DNA of 64,000 bases from Amycolatopsis sp. FDAARGOS 1241 (GTDB lineage Bacteria; Actinomycetota; Actinomycetes; Mycobacteriales; Pseudonocardiaceae). Shown here one piece after another: positions 38,802 to 48,160 of this stretch. Each line of letters opens with the position of its first letter. Positions within the stretch are counted from its first letter, which is position 1. Below the pieces are notes generated by a model. That model ran no database searches. It was not told the DNA's origin and saw only the letters and a list, made by a program, of their open reading frames with translations. The DNA lies in the NCBI RefSeq assembly GCF_016889705.1, contig NZ_CP069526.1, forward strand, positions 6,510,001 through 6,574,000, read 5' to 3'. Both the position numbers and the translations under genes were made by a program.

Positions 38802-40496
38802 ATGCGACGGAGGATGGCCACGCTCGTGGCTCCCGTTGCCGCACTGGGGCTGATCCTGTCCGCCTGCGGCGGCGGCAGCGGAAGCGGCGGCAACAGCGGT
38901 CTCCAGGACGCCGGCAGCCAAGGGGTCAAGACCGCGGACATCAACCCACAGCCGGTCGAGAATCTCAAGGACGGCGGCGACCTCAAGTGGCCCGTGGACC
39001 AGCTGCCGGACAATTGGAACTACAACGAGGTCGACGGAACCGTCGCTGACGGCGCGTACATGGACGGGGCGATGATCCCCTATGTGTTCACGCAGAACGC
39101 CGACGCCTCGGTGGCATTGAACAAGAACTACCTGACCTCGGCCGAGGTCGTCAGCACCGACCCGCAAGTGATCGAGTACAAGATCAACCCGAAGGCCAAG
39201 TGGAGCAACGGGCGGCAGTTCTCGTGGGAGGACTTCGCCGCACAGGCCAAGGTCCTCAGCGGCAAGGACCCGGCCTACCAGGTCTCCGGCACCACCGGGT
39301 ACGAGGACATCGCCAAGGTCGAGAAGGGCACCGACGACCTCGACGTGAAGGTGACGTTCGGCAAGAAGTTCGCCGAATGGAAGTCGCTGTTCAACCCGTT
39401 GTACCCGAAGGAGCTGAACGCCGACGCCGACACCTTCAACAAGGCGTGGGCGACGAAGCCGCTGATCACCGCAGGTCCGTTCAAGGTCAAGAGCATCGAC
39501 TCGACGGCGAAGCAGGTCGTGCTCGAACGTGACCTGAGCTGGTGGGGCGACAAGCCCAAGCTGGACACGGTGACGTTCAAGGTCGTCGACCGCGCGGCGC
39601 AGCCGGACGCGTTCGCGAACGGCCAGATCGACTTCTACAACACCAACAGCGACATCAACACCTACAAGCGGGGGCAGGCCGACCCCAACGGCGTGATCCG
39701 CCAGTCCAACAACCCCGACTACACGCACCTGACCTTCAACGGTGCGTCGTCGTCCATCCTGGCCGACAAGGATCTGCGGCTGGCGATCATCCGGGGCATC
39801 GACACGGTCTCGATCTCCAAGGCGATCCTCGGCCAGATGCAGAAGGACACCACGCCTTTGGGCAATCACCTCTACCTCAAGGGAGACAAGAACTACCAGG
39901 ACAACTCCGGTCCGTACAAGTTCGACGTGAACGCCGCGAAGGCCGCGTTGGACAAGCTGGGGTGGAAGCAGTCCGGCGACTTCCGCGCCAAGGACGGCAA
40001 GCCGCTCAAGGTACGCCTGGTGATCCCGTCGGGTACGCCGATCAGCCAGCAGATCTCGCAGATCTTGCTGTCGCAGCTCAAGGCGATCGGGGTGCAGCTG
40101 GACGTGCAGTCGGTGCCAACCACCGAGTTCTTCAAGAACTACGTCAACGTCGGCAACTTCGACGTGACGCTGTTCCGCTGGCTGTCGAACTCGTTCCCGA
40201 TCGGCGGCAGCAAGGGCATCTACTACCTCGACCCGAAGAACATCAACCAGAACTACGGCCACATCGGTGACGACAAGCTGAACCAGCTGCTCGACACCGC
40301 GGCGCAGGAACTGGACGACACCGCGCGGGCCGCGGACATCAACGCCGCCGACAAGGAAATCTGGGCGGTGGGCCATCAGCTCCCCATCTTCCAGGCGCCG
40401 GGTGCCTTCGTTGTGCGCAAGACCCTGGGCAACTTTGGTTCGCCCGGCTACGCGAACACCCCGTACGACTTCGTCAAGATGGGCTTCGTGAAGTAA
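38802..40496 (+). CDS. Peptide-type ABC transporter substrate-binding lipoprotein (family 5)
   Basis: 564 residues from ATG 38802 with AAGAAAGG upstream. The lipoprotein signal MRRRMATLVAPVAALGLI ends in LSACGG, lipidated at Cys; a Gly/Ser linker follows. The body is a family-5 extracellular solute-binding protein (YKINPKAKWSNGRQFSWEDF, PLITAGPFKVKSIDS, LRLAIIRGIDTVSISKAIL). It captures the substrate outside the membrane for the OppB/OppC channel. It is placed last in the operon, separated by 41 bases with no terminator, and followed by a strong terminator. Confidence 0.94.
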   Translation: MRRRMATLVAPVAALGLILSACGGGSGSGGNSGLQDAGSQGVKTADINPQPVENLKDGGDLKWPVDQLPDNWNYNEVDGTVADGAYMDGAMIPYVFTQNADASVALNKNYLTSAEVVSTDPQVIEYKINPKAKWSNGRQFSWEDFAAQAKVLSGKDPAYQVSGTTGYEDIAKVEKGTDDLDVKVTFGKKFAEWKSLFNPLYPKELNADADTFNKAWATKPLITAGPFKVKSIDSTAKQVVLERDLSWWGDKPKLDTVTFKVVDRAAQPDAFANGQIDFYNTNSDINTYKRGQADPNGVIRQSNNPDYTHLTFNGASSSILADKDLRLAIIRGIDTVSISKAILGQMQKDTTPLGNHLYLKGDKNYQDNSGPYKFDVNAAKAALDKLGWKQSGDFRAKDGKPLKVRLVIPSGTPISQQISQILLSQLKAIGVQLDVQSVPTTEFFKNYVNVGNFDVTLFRWLSNSFPIGGSKGIYYLDPKNINQNYGHIGDDKLNQLLDTAAQELDDTARAADINAADKEIWAVGHQLPIFQAPGAFVVRKTLGNFGSPGYANTPYDFVKMGFVK

Positions 40497-40515
40497 CAGC
40501 AGCAAGCGCTCGCCG

Positions 40516-40549
40516 AAGAGCGGCGCGGGCCCCGGCTCGCGCCGCTCTT
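40516..40549 (+). terminator. Terminator of the peptide ABC operon
   Basis: Perfect 12-bp stem AAGAGCGGCGCG/CGCGCCGCTCTT (40516-40527, 40538-40549) followed by TTCCTTTG. Confidence 0.92.
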
Positions 40550-40568
40550 TCCTTTGTAGACGGTTAAG

Positions 40569-41507
40569 GTGGTTCTCGTGCGGAGGTTCCTGCGGCTGCG
40601 GCCGGTGCGCCACGTCCTCGTGACGAGCGCGGTGGTGCTCGTCGTGTGCGCGGCGGTGTTCGTGCTGCAGCTGCTGGAGTTCTCGCACGCCCAGGCGCAG
40701 CTGCGCGAGCTGACGACGCCGGCCACCGCGACCGTGGTGCGCGCCGACGACGGTTCGACGACCGTGCGGTTCCTCGTCGAAGGTTCGCCGGCGACCGCGA
40801 CCGTCGAGCTCGACGGGTCGGCGCCCATGACGGATGCGCAGGTCCCGGTGCTGTACGACCCCGCGCAGCCGGCGCGCGCCGTGATCCGCGACGCGGCTCC
40901 CCTGGTGGCGGAAGACCGCGCGTCGACCTACGCCACGGTGACGGTGGTCGCCGCGCTGGTGGTGCTGGCCGTCGACGGGCTCCTGCTGGTCACGCGGTTC
41001 GTCCGGCCCGCGCGGGCTCCCGCGGGTTCACCGGTGCCGGTGCGGCGCGTGAAGGTGCAGCGCGGCCTGCTCACGCGCTCGTGGCTGGAGACCGAGACCG
41101 CGACGCCGCGGTGGATCCCCGTGTACTTCTCCCCTGCCTTGATCGGCCTGCCCACGCCCACGAAGGTCACCGTCCACGGAGACGTGCGCCGCGACCGGCA
41201 CGTCGCGGTGTCCCTCGGCGACGAGGTGCTGTACCCGGCGGGCACCGTGCGCGACGCCGAGCCGCGCGGGCGGCGCCTGGACAACCCCGCCGAGCCCGAC
41301 GAGGAACGCTCCCGCGCGGCCGCCCGGCCGGTGCCGCTCGCCCGGCAGTTCCGGGCAGACCTGCCGGTGCTCGTCGTCGCGCCCGTGGTCGGCGCGTTCT
41401 GGGCCGTCGTCGACGGCAGCGGCTTCACGGGCTGGCTGACGATCACCGTGCTCGTCGCCGGGTTCGGTTTCTGGTGGGCCGCACTACGCGGCTCCGACCC
41501 GTCCTGA
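40569..41507 (+). CDS. DUF3592-like membrane protein
   Basis: 312 residues from GTG 40569 (GTG 40578 is an equally possible start). One membrane helix near the N terminus (about 18-38), an extracytoplasmic beta domain (PATATVVRADDGSTTVRFLV, VPVLYDPAQPARAVI) of the DUF3592 kind, a second helix (about 120-140), a cytoplasmic part, and two helices near the end (LPVLVVAPVVGAFWAVVDG, LTITVLVAGFGFWWAAL). Function unknown. Its 3' end overlaps the convergent phosphotransferase gene by 24 bases. Confidence 0.75.
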   Translation: MVLVRRFLRLRPVRHVLVTSAVVLVVCAAVFVLQLLEFSHAQAQLRELTTPATATVVRADDGSTTVRFLVEGSPATATVELDGSAPMTDAQVPVLYDPAQPARAVIRDAAPLVAEDRASTYATVTVVAALVVLAVDGLLLVTRFVRPARAPAGSPVPVRRVKVQRGLLTRSWLETETATPRWIPVYFSPALIGLPTPTKVTVHGDVRRDRHVAVSLGDEVLYPAGTVRDAEPRGRRLDNPAEPDEERSRAAARPVPLARQFRADLPVLVVAPVVGAFWAVVDGSGFTGWLTITVLVAGFGFWWAALRGSDPS

Positions 41508-42479
41508 ACGCAGCTCGTCCAGCACGGCGGCCAGCTCGTCGTAGGAGTCGGCGAGCTTCTCCTCGCGATCGAGGCGGTGGCGCTCCAGCCGCAGGGCGCC
41601 CAGGTGGCGGGCGCGGTAGTAGAGCATGCGGCGGCGGGCGTTCGGGGAGTCGTCCAGTGGCCCGTACGCCGCCCAGAACTCATCACGCTCCGCGCCGGGC
41701 TTCGCCAGCGCCATCCGGATCGGCCAGTCGGCCGCCGGGTCGCCCCACCAGCTGCGGTCGTGGTCGTAGACGCCGGTGACGGTGAGGTCCGCCTCCAGCA
41801 TCACGTTGATCGTCCACAGATCCCCGTGCAGCAGCCGGGGTTCGGTGATTTCGTCGAGCAACGCCGCGTCGCGGTAGGCGAGCTCACCCACCTCACGCAC
41901 GTCGGCGGCGACGAGGCCGCGGTCCTCCAGGTCGAGCGCGGTGTCGGCGAAGTAGGCCACCAGCGCTTCACTCCAGGTCGCGAAGTGCGGCCCCGCGACC
42001 GCGCCGAAGCCGGACCCGCAGACGCCGTGGACCAGCCGCGTGAGCCGGCCCAGCTCGCGGTAGAACGGCCCCCGCTCGGCGGGCGGGTACGCCGGCAGCA
42101 CGTCCGGCCCCGCCTTGCCGCGCAGCACGGCCTGCACCACGTAGTCCCGCGGCACCAGCTCGTGCGTGAAGTCCGCCGCGGCCGTGCGCGGCAGCAGGTG
42201 CGCGATGGGCGCGAAGTAGGGCGTCGCGAGGTACTCGTTGCGCATGAACTGCCATTCGATCCGCGTCTGCCGCGCCGGCTCGGGCGCCACGCGCAGGATC
42301 ACGGGCCCGTCCGCCAGCTCGACTCGGTAGGTGGTGTTGTAACCACCCCAGCCCAGCTCCGTCGCCGACTCGACCTCTGTGCCGGGCCCGATCACCCGCT
42401 CGAACACGGCTTCGATCTGCTCCGGGGTCAGGGGCTGCTGGAACGCCCCGGCGGGCCGTTCGAGGGGGCGGAAGTCCAT
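41484..42479 (-). CDS. Aminoglycoside phosphotransferase (APH) family protein
   Basis: 331 residues from ATG 42479. Kinase-like fold with an ATP loop (LGWGGYNTTYRVELADG), the Lys-equivalent region VILRVAPEP, the catalytic Brenner motif LLHGDLWTINVML and metal-binding VYDHDRSWWGDPAAD. Members phosphorylate small molecules such as aminoglycosides, macrolides, choline or sugars; this one resembles generic environmental members, so drug resistance should not be assumed. It stands alone on its strand, convergent with the DUF3592 gene. Confidence 0.85.
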   Translation of the reverse strand: MDFRPLERPAGAFQQPLTPEQIEAVFERVIGPGTEVESATELGWGGYNTTYRVELADGPVILRVAPEPARQTRIEWQFMRNEYLATPYFAPIAHLLPRTAAADFTHELVPRDYVVQAVLRGKAGPDVLPAYPPAERGPFYRELGRLTRLVHGVCGSGFGAVAGPHFATWSEALVAYFADTALDLEDRGLVAADVREVGELAYRDAALLDEITEPRLLHGDLWTINVMLEADLTVTGVYDHDRSWWGDPAADWPIRMALAKPGAERDEFWAAYGPLDDSPNARRRMLYYRARHLGALRLERHRLDREEKLADSYDELAAVLDELRSGRVGAA

Positions 42480-42525
42480 GTGATCATCCTGGCACCCCGG
42501 CCGTGGTCCCCGGGTGAGAACGGCG

Positions 42526-43054
42526 TCAATCGCTGATCGGGACGGCGGTGGCGTCGGGGACGCCTAGGCGCGCGTCGTGTACACAGGCGCGCCGGACGAC
42601 GTCCTCGTCCCAGTCGTAGCTCAGCGCGGTGATGCGGCCCCAGCGCAGGACGGCGACGTGGCTGCCGTGGTTGGTGAAGGAATGTCCATCCCGGGTGGTG
42701 AGGTGGTCGGTCCAGTCGGTGTGGACCGTGGTGCGCCACGGCGGGCCCTTGACGACGACCGAGTGGACTCGCAGGAGCGCGGTGGTGAGCCGGAAGACCC
42801 GCTGCCACCACCGCAGGTAGCCGTCGCGGGTGTGCCGGTCACCGCCCAGCGATCCACCACCCGGCGTCGACGTGTGCACCGCCGGGCCCGCACAGGGCCG
42901 GCACGACCCCGTAGCGGCCCGCCGACGCCTGGCGGTACAGCCGGGGTACTGCCTTGCGCACCAGCCGGTGGTACCAACGCCACCGGCCGCGTCCGGTGAA
43001 GCGGGCCGGCTTCGGCAGCAAGCACGCACTGGACAACACCGGCGCCGTACCCAC
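42526..43054 (-). pseudogene. SnoaL/NTF2-like protein, frameshifted
   Basis: Begins at GTG 43054, directly after the stop of the upstream gene. The first part is basic (LLPKPARFTGRGRWRWYHRL); the frame then shifts near 42895 into an NTF2-like cone fold (SLGGDRHTRDGYLRWWQRVF, PPWRTTVHTDWTDHLTTRDG, GSHVAVLRWGRITALSYDWD), ending at TGA 42526-42528. Such domains are cyclases, isomerases or plain binding folds. One insertion or deletion would restore the whole protein. Confidence 0.6.
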
Positions 43055-43453
43055 TCAGGGAACCGCGAGCCCTTCGTGCCGCAACGACTCCTCCACCCGC
43101 AGCCGTTCGAGATCGCGGTCGAGGCCCTCCGGCACGGAGTCCAGGCAGTGCGCAACGCCGACCTCGCGGCACGCGGTCGTCAGCAGTTCGTCGTACGCCT
43201 GGCGCGTCCCCAGCCGGCGAGCCGCGGGGGTGCCCGGTGGATACGCGGCCAGCAGCCGGTGCACGCGGCGAAGGTCCGCCGACAGGCGTTCCACCGGTGG
43301 GTCCGCGGAGGCGAGCCGGGCACGGCGCCGGTCCACCACCCAGTGCACGAGGACCGGCACCTTCAACGCGCACCAGAACAGCGCCGAGGGGGCGAGACTG
43401 ACCACGGCGAAGAGGACGAGAGGCCCGGCCACGCTGCCGGTCGCGTCGGCCAT
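43055..43453 (-). CDS. Short membrane-anchored protein, unknown
   Basis: 132 residues from ATG 43453. One long hydrophobic segment (about 8-36: GPLVLFAVVSLAPSALFWCA) then a charged helical region (VDRRRARLASADPPVERLSA, GLDRDLERLRVEESLRHEGL). No family recognised. Its stop codon directly abuts the GTG of the SnoaL-like gene, so the two were probably one operon. Confidence 0.6.
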   Translation of the reverse strand: MADATGSVAGPLVLFAVVSLAPSALFWCALKVPVLVHWVVDRRRARLASADPPVERLSADLRRVHRLLAAYPPGTPAARRLGTRQAYDELLTTACREVGVAHCLDSVPEGLDRDLERLRVEESLRHEGLAVP

Positions 43454-43472
43454 CGGCCCAGTGTAAGCCCGG

Positions 43473-43631
43473 TCAGGGCTGGTCGCGGCGGCGTTTGCGG
43501 GACTGCGAGCCGGACAGGAGCACCCCGCCGGCCGCGACGTGCAGCGACGGCGGCAGCAGGTGCAGCTGGACGAACCAGCTGGGGTTTCCGGAGCCGGCCA
43601 AGCGGTTGATCAGGCCGCCGGCGCTGTTCAC
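43473..43631 (-). CDS. Small hypothetical protein or remnant
   Basis: 52 residues from GTG 43631 (SAGGLINRLAGSGNPSWFVQ, LLPPSLHVAAGGVLLSG), ending in SQSRKRRRDQP. Composition looks coding, but the hydrophobic part is short and the start is uncertain; it may be the tail of a longer lost membrane protein. It overlaps no other gene. Confidence 0.35.
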   Translation of the reverse strand: MNSAGGLINRLAGSGNPSWFVQLHLLPPSLHVAAGGVLLSGSQSRKRRRDQP

Positions 43632-43660
43632 CGGCGGGCTCGTCGCCCGACGCCCTGCGG

Positions 43661-44135
43661 ATGAAGAAGTTCAGCACGGTGCTACTGGCGGCTGTGCCCG
43701 TGACTGACGTGGGGGCGCTGTCCGCCACGGTGGCCGACCTGGCCCGCGGCGCCGGCGCCCACCCTGTCCCACGGTCTCGCCGCCGGGTACCTGGGCTTCA
43801 GCTTGGTGTTCGGCCCCGGCATGGTCCGCCGGGCCGACGTGCGCTTCGCTCACCGCTTCGCCGGAGGCCCGCCGCCTGCGCCGAAGCTGCGCAGCAAGGC
43901 GAAGGTCCGCCGCGAGTGGCGTGAGTGGTTCAAGTGCGTACTGGCCGGCGTGATCGCCGCCGTGCTGCTGCGGGCGGCCATTCTCGTCATCGGCCGGCCC
44001 GGCCAGGTCGGGCCGCTGCGGGACTGGCTGCCGCGGCTGGGCACGCTGACGGGCATCCGGCTCGTCGCCGGCCCGCTGTGGACCGAAGTGTTCGGCGAGC
44101 ACGACTCGGTCGAGCAGGGGAAGGCGACGTCGTGA
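43661..44135 (+). pseudogene. Membrane protein upstream of a kinase, frameshifted
   Basis: Begins at ATG 43661 (MKKFSTVLLAAVPVTDVGAL). A frame change near 43760 leads into LSHGLAAGYLGFSLVFGPGM, then KVRREWREWFKCVLAGVIAA with one membrane helix, and ends ...EQGKATS at TGA 44133-44135, overlapping the next GTG by three bases. I do not recognise the family. Position before the sensor kinase suggests an accessory membrane subunit of that system. Confidence 0.5.
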
Positions 44136-45231
44136 TCGAACTCCTCGGCCTGCTGCATGGTCAGCCGGGCGTGCCGCTGCGACCGACCTGTTCAAGCCGC
44201 GGGAGCTGCCCGCGTGGCAAGAAGACGGCCTCATCGCCGTGTTCGTGTTCGTCGTGTTCGTGTTCGTCGTCGCCCTGGCGTGTACCTCATCGGCGTCCAC
44301 CGCCTGATCCCGGGCGCCGACGGCTTCGGGCTGCGGGACCGGTTGCTGGAGCTCGCGGCGCTGTGCGGGCCGGCGTTCCTGCGCCGCTGGGTGCCCGGTG
44401 GCCTGCTGCTGGCCACCGGGCACCCCGCGGCGGACCTGTGCTTGAGCCTGTCGCTGCCGGTCGTCGCGGTGTACACCGACTTCCTGTACGCCTTGACGCT
44501 CCACGGTTCACGGCGCACGAGCCACGTGCTGATCGGGTTGGCCGCCACGGCTTCGCCCGCGGTGCTCGTCGCCGCACCGGCCGTGTCCACGCAGTGGCGG
44601 GTGACCGTCGTGGGCGCGCTCGGGGTCCTGCCGTTCCTGCTGGTGCCGGTGTGGTGGGCGGCCAACGGGCGCCGGCAGCGCGACGTCGCGGCGGCCGAGC
44701 GCGCCAACGCCGAGCAGCTCGCGGAGATCGCCGAGCTCGACCGGCGCGCGGCGGTGGCCTCGGAGCGGGCCCGCATGTCGCGCGACCTGCACGACGTGAT
44801 CGCGGACCACCTCTCGGCCACCGCGATCCACGCGGAGGCGGCGCTGTCGATGGCGGCCGATCCGAAGATGTCGCGCGCGGTGCTCGAGGCCGTGCGCGAG
44901 AACAGCGTGAGCGCGCTCGACGAGATGCGCAGGACGATCACGTTGCTGCGCAGCGCTTCCGACGGTGGCGACCAGCAGTAGGCAACCACGTCCCCGGCCC
45001 GCCTCGCCGAGCACTCCCGGCTCGTGGAATCCGCACGCGCCACCGGCATGGACGTGCTCGCATACTCCACAGTGGACGCAACCACCGGCCTGCCCGCGGC
45101 CGCCGACCTCACCGCGTTCCGGATCGCGCAGGAGGCGCTACCAACGCGCGGGCGGGATGCTGAGCGCGGGCCCGGCCGGCTCGGGCTGGGTGGTCCGGGC
45201 GGAACTGCCGCTGGTTGAGGGACAAGCGAGA
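44133..45231 (+). pseudogene. NarL-type sensor histidine kinase lacking most of its ATP-binding domain
   Basis: Starts at GTG 44133 and changes frame near 44190 and 44275. Five or so membrane helices follow (about 44290-44670), then an intact HisKA_3 dimerisation domain with the phospho-acceptor His (RARMSRDLHDVIADHLSATA). A further shift near 44980 leads to LTAFRIAQEAL, the start of the N box. The sequence then jumps to MLSAGPAGSGWVVRAELPL, which is normally the very end of such kinases. The G boxes that bind ATP, about 50-60 residues, are missing. The protein therefore could not autophosphorylate even if the frameshifts were sequence errors. Confidence 0.7.
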
Positions 45232-45239
45232 CGGTCAAG

Positions 45240-45902
45240 GTGCTACTGGCCGACGACCACGGGGCGATCCGGGCCGGCCTCGGTCTGATCCTCGGCAACG
45301 CCGAGGGCATCGAAGTCATCGGCGAGGCCGCCGACGGCGCCACCGCGGTCCGGCAGGCCCGCGCGTTCAAACCCGATGCGGTGCTGGTGGACGTGCGCAT
45401 GCCCGGCACCGAGGGCGCCACCGCCGCGCACGAGGTGATCGCCGAAGGCCTGGCGGAAGTACTCGTGCTGACCACGTTCGACCTCGACGAGTACGTGCAC
45501 GCCGCCCTTCGCGCCGGCGAGGCCGGGTTCCTGCTCAAGTCGGTCGAAGCACCGCGCCTGATCGAAGCGGTGAAACTCGTCGCCGCGGGCGAAGGCGTGC
45601 TCGCGCCCCAGGTGACGCGCAAGCTCATCACGGCGTTCGCCCAGTCGGCGGAGAAGCCCGCGACCATGCCCGCGGGCGACCTCGCCGGCCGCGAGCGCGA
45701 GGTTCTGGCCTGCCTCGGCGCGGGCCTGGCCAACGCCGGGATCGGCGCCCGGCTCCGCATCGGCGAGACCGCCGTGAAGACGCACGTCTCGCGCGTGCTC
45801 GCGAAGCTCGTCCTGCGCTCGCGCGTGCAGGTCACGATCCTCGCCCAGGAAACTGGGGTACCGGTAAGTGACGGGCGCACCGTTCTGCGCGCCAAGCCGT
45901 GA
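45240..45902 (+). CDS. Response regulator, NarL/FixJ family
   Basis: 220 residues from GTG 45240. Receiver domain (about 1-115): acidic pair in LLADDHG, phospho-acceptor Asp in VLVDVRMPG, T in LTTF, K in LLKSVEAP. LuxR-type helix-turn-helix at about 147-205 (LAGREREVLACLGAGLANAG, ETAVKTHVSRVLAKL). The gene is intact although its kinase, directly upstream, has lost its ATP-binding part. It may be orphaned, driven by another kinase, or act unphosphorylated. Confidence 0.88.
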   Translation: MLLADDHGAIRAGLGLILGNAEGIEVIGEAADGATAVRQARAFKPDAVLVDVRMPGTEGATAAHEVIAEGLAEVLVLTTFDLDEYVHAALRAGEAGFLLKSVEAPRLIEAVKLVAAGEGVLAPQVTRKLITAFAQSAEKPATMPAGDLAGREREVLACLGAGLANAGIGARLRIGETAVKTHVSRVLAKLVLRSRVQVTILAQETGVPVSDGRTVLRAKP

Positions 45903-45919
45903 GCTTCTAACGTTCCCCC

Positions 45920-47377
45920 ATGGGTGTGCGCAGAACGTTGGACGTGGACGAGGTCCTGAAGCGCCAGGACTCGGGCGAGCTGAAGCGGCGGCTCAGGGGA
46001 CGCGACCTGGTGGGGTTCGGCGTCGGGATCATCATCGGGACGGGCATCTTCACGCTCGCCGGCGTCGAAGCCAAGACGCACGCCGGGCCGGCGGTCACGT
46101 TGTCGTTCGTGATCGGCGCGATCGTGGCGGGCCTCGCGGCGCTCTGCTACGCGGAACTCGCCTCGAGCATCCCGACCGCCGGGAGCGCCTACACCTACGC
46201 GTTCGCCACGCTCGGTGAGGTGTTCGCGTGGATCATCGGCTGGGACCTGCTGCTGGAGTTCGCGCTGGGCGCCGCCGTGGTGTCGCGCGGCTGGTCCGGG
46301 TACCTGGCGAACCTGCTGGGCCTGTCGCCGACGTGGTTCGGTGAGGACGCGAAGGTCAACCTCGGCGCGGTGCTCATCATCGCGGTGCTGACGGTCGTGG
46401 CCGTGCTGGGGATCAAGGAGTCGGCGTGGCTCACCAACGTGCTCGTGGTCGTGAAGGTCGCGGTGTGCGTGCTGATCGTCGTCGTCGGGGTGTTCTTCAT
46501 CAAGGGCGCCAACCTCACGCCGTTCATCCCGCCGGCGCAGCCGCCCTCCGGTGGGTCGGGCGTGCTGGAGCAACCGGTGGTCCAGGCCGCACTGGGGCTG
46601 GAGCAGTCCGTGTACGGCATCGCCGGCGTGGTCACCGCGGCGGCCGTGGTGTTCTTCGCCTACACCGGGTTCGAGGCGCTGGCCAACCTCGGTGAGGAAA
46701 CCGTGAACCCGCGCAAGGACTTGCGCGTCGGCATCCTCGGCGCGCTCGCCGTGTGCGCGGTGCTCTACATCGCCGTCTCGATCGTGCTCACGGGCATGAT
46801 TCCGTTCACCGACATCGACACCGGCGCACCGCTCGCGGCCGCGTTCGACAGCGTCGGCCGGCACTGGGTCGGCGCGCTGATCTCGCTCGGCGCGGTCACG
46901 GGGCTGACGTCGGTGATGATGGTGGAGCTCGTGACCATCGGGCGCATCGGTTTCGCGATGGGCCGCGACGGCCTGCTGCCGAAGGCCATCGGCACCACGC
47001 ACCCGCGCTGGGGCACCCCCCACCGGATGACCATCGGCGGCGCGGTCCTCATCGCCGTCCTGGCGGCGTTCGTCCCGATCGACGCCCTGTCGGACATGGT
47101 GAGCATCGGCGCGCTGTCCGCGATGATCATCGTCGCGGTGGCCGTGCCGGTGCTGCGCAAGCGGCGCCCGGACCTCAAGCGCCCGTTCACGGTGCCGTTC
47201 TCACCCGTGGCGCCCATCATCGCGGCGATCGCGTGTTTCTACCTCATGCTGAACCTCGACGTGCTCACGTGGATCCGCTTCGCCGCGTGGCTGGTGCTGG
47301 GGTTGCTGATCTACTTCTTCTACGGCCGCAAGCACTCCCGGCTCGCCCCGGGGAACCGGGCGAAGTCCGGGACCTAA
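45920..47377 (+). CDS. APC-family cationic amino acid/polyamine permease
   Basis: 485 residues from ATG 45920. Twelve to fourteen membrane helices; the start (LKRRLRGRDLVGFGVGIIIG, TGIFTLAGVEAKTHAGPAV) is the usual one for bacterial cationic amino acid transporters, with FFAYTGFEALANLGEETVNP and the basic tail KKRRP-like segments. There is no ribosome site; TAACGT seven bases ahead of ATG could be a -10, giving a leaderless mRNA. It ends four bases inside the convergent gene. The nearby glutamine-synthetase-like gene suggests amine or amino-acid use. Confidence 0.9.
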   Translation: MGVRRTLDVDEVLKRQDSGELKRRLRGRDLVGFGVGIIIGTGIFTLAGVEAKTHAGPAVTLSFVIGAIVAGLAALCYAELASSIPTAGSAYTYAFATLGEVFAWIIGWDLLLEFALGAAVVSRGWSGYLANLLGLSPTWFGEDAKVNLGAVLIIAVLTVVAVLGIKESAWLTNVLVVVKVAVCVLIVVVGVFFIKGANLTPFIPPAQPPSGGSGVLEQPVVQAALGLEQSVYGIAGVVTAAAVVFFAYTGFEALANLGEETVNPRKDLRVGILGALAVCAVLYIAVSIVLTGMIPFTDIDTGAPLAAAFDSVGRHWVGALISLGAVTGLTSVMMVELVTIGRIGFAMGRDGLLPKAIGTTHPRWGTPHRMTIGGAVLIAVLAAFVPIDALSDMVSIGALSAMIIVAVAVPVLRKRRPDLKRPFTVPFSPVAPIIAAIACFYLMLNLDVLTWIRFAAWLVLGLLIYFFYGRKHSRLAPGNRAKSGT

Positions 47378-48138
47378 CCGGGGAACCGCGCGGCCAGCCC
47401 CGCGCCGGTGACCGCTGCGGTGAGCACACCGGCGTGGGCCACGTCCGCGATCAGCAGCAGCGCACCGCTTCCGGCCAGCGCGGCGGTGACCCACTCCAGC
47501 GGCTGGTCGTGGACCCCGTTGTCCCCCAGCACGGCGTAGGTGTCCACAACGGACACCAGCGTGCCTTCGGCGCCGATACGCACGCCCGCCAGGAGCACGT
47601 GGTGGTACCCGGGCGGGCGCCAGCGGTTCGTCCACAACGGAGGGACGCCCGTGTGGAGGTAGTCGAGCAGCGCGCGCTCCGGCGTGTCCGGCGAGCCCAG
47701 CTCGGCCGGGTCGAGCCGCGCGATCACGGCGACGCGCGGCACGTCCCACAGCGCCGCCAGCAGCTCGAACACCGCGGCGGCGGACCACTCCCCCGACGCG
47801 GGCACCGCCGGGACGACCCGCAACCGCTTGCCCGACAAGGTTTCCACGGCTGCCGCGAGCGCCGCCGGCTCGGTGCCAGCTGCCGCGGCGTCGCATGGGA
47901 TCGGCAGCCGGAAGTCGTCCCGGCCCTTCGCGCCGGCCGGTGGACCGCCCGGCGCGCGCACCGTGCCCGCCGCCGCGGCGACCTCGTCCTGGTCCGGCAC
48001 GGCGAGCCCGGCGGCGCGCAGCGCGGCCAGCGCGGTGAACGCCGCGGCCAACCCGTCCTTCTGGGGCAGCTCGGCGCGCGCTTCGGCCACCAGCCGGGCC
48101 GCGCCGGGTAGCCACTGCACCGCGGAGAGCCCGCTCAC
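47374..48138 (-). CDS. Conserved protein downstream of the GS-like gene (possibly DUF6885)
   Basis: 254 residues from GTG 48138, 22 bases after the stop of the glutamine-synthetase-like gene, so in its operon. It opens LSAVQWLPGAARLVAEARAE then LPQKDGLAAAFTALAALRAA, and later has SAAAVFELLAALWDVPRVAV and WRPPGYHHVLLAGV. The LPGA...ELPQKD start reminds me of DUF6885 proteins of unknown function, from memory only. No catalytic motif or membrane segment is evident. Possibly a partner or chaperone of the synthetase. Confidence 0.65.
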   Translation of the reverse strand: MSGLSAVQWLPGAARLVAEARAELPQKDGLAAAFTALAALRAAGLAVPDQDEVAAAAGTVRAPGGPPAGAKGRDDFRLPIPCDAAAAGTEPAALAAAVETLSGKRLRVVPAVPASGEWSAAAVFELLAALWDVPRVAVIARLDPAELGSPDTPERALLDYLHTGVPPLWTNRWRPPGYHHVLLAGVRIGAEGTLVSVVDTYAVLGDNGVHDQPLEWVTAALAGSGALLLIADVAHAGVLTAAVTGAGLAARFPG

Positions 48139-48160
48139 GCGGCCGCTCCGCGCAGGGGAT

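Noticed and set aside
41484..42479. Dedicated antibiotic-resistance phosphotransferase
   Set aside because: Only general APH-family motifs are present; such genes are common in actinomycetes and most have unknown substrates.
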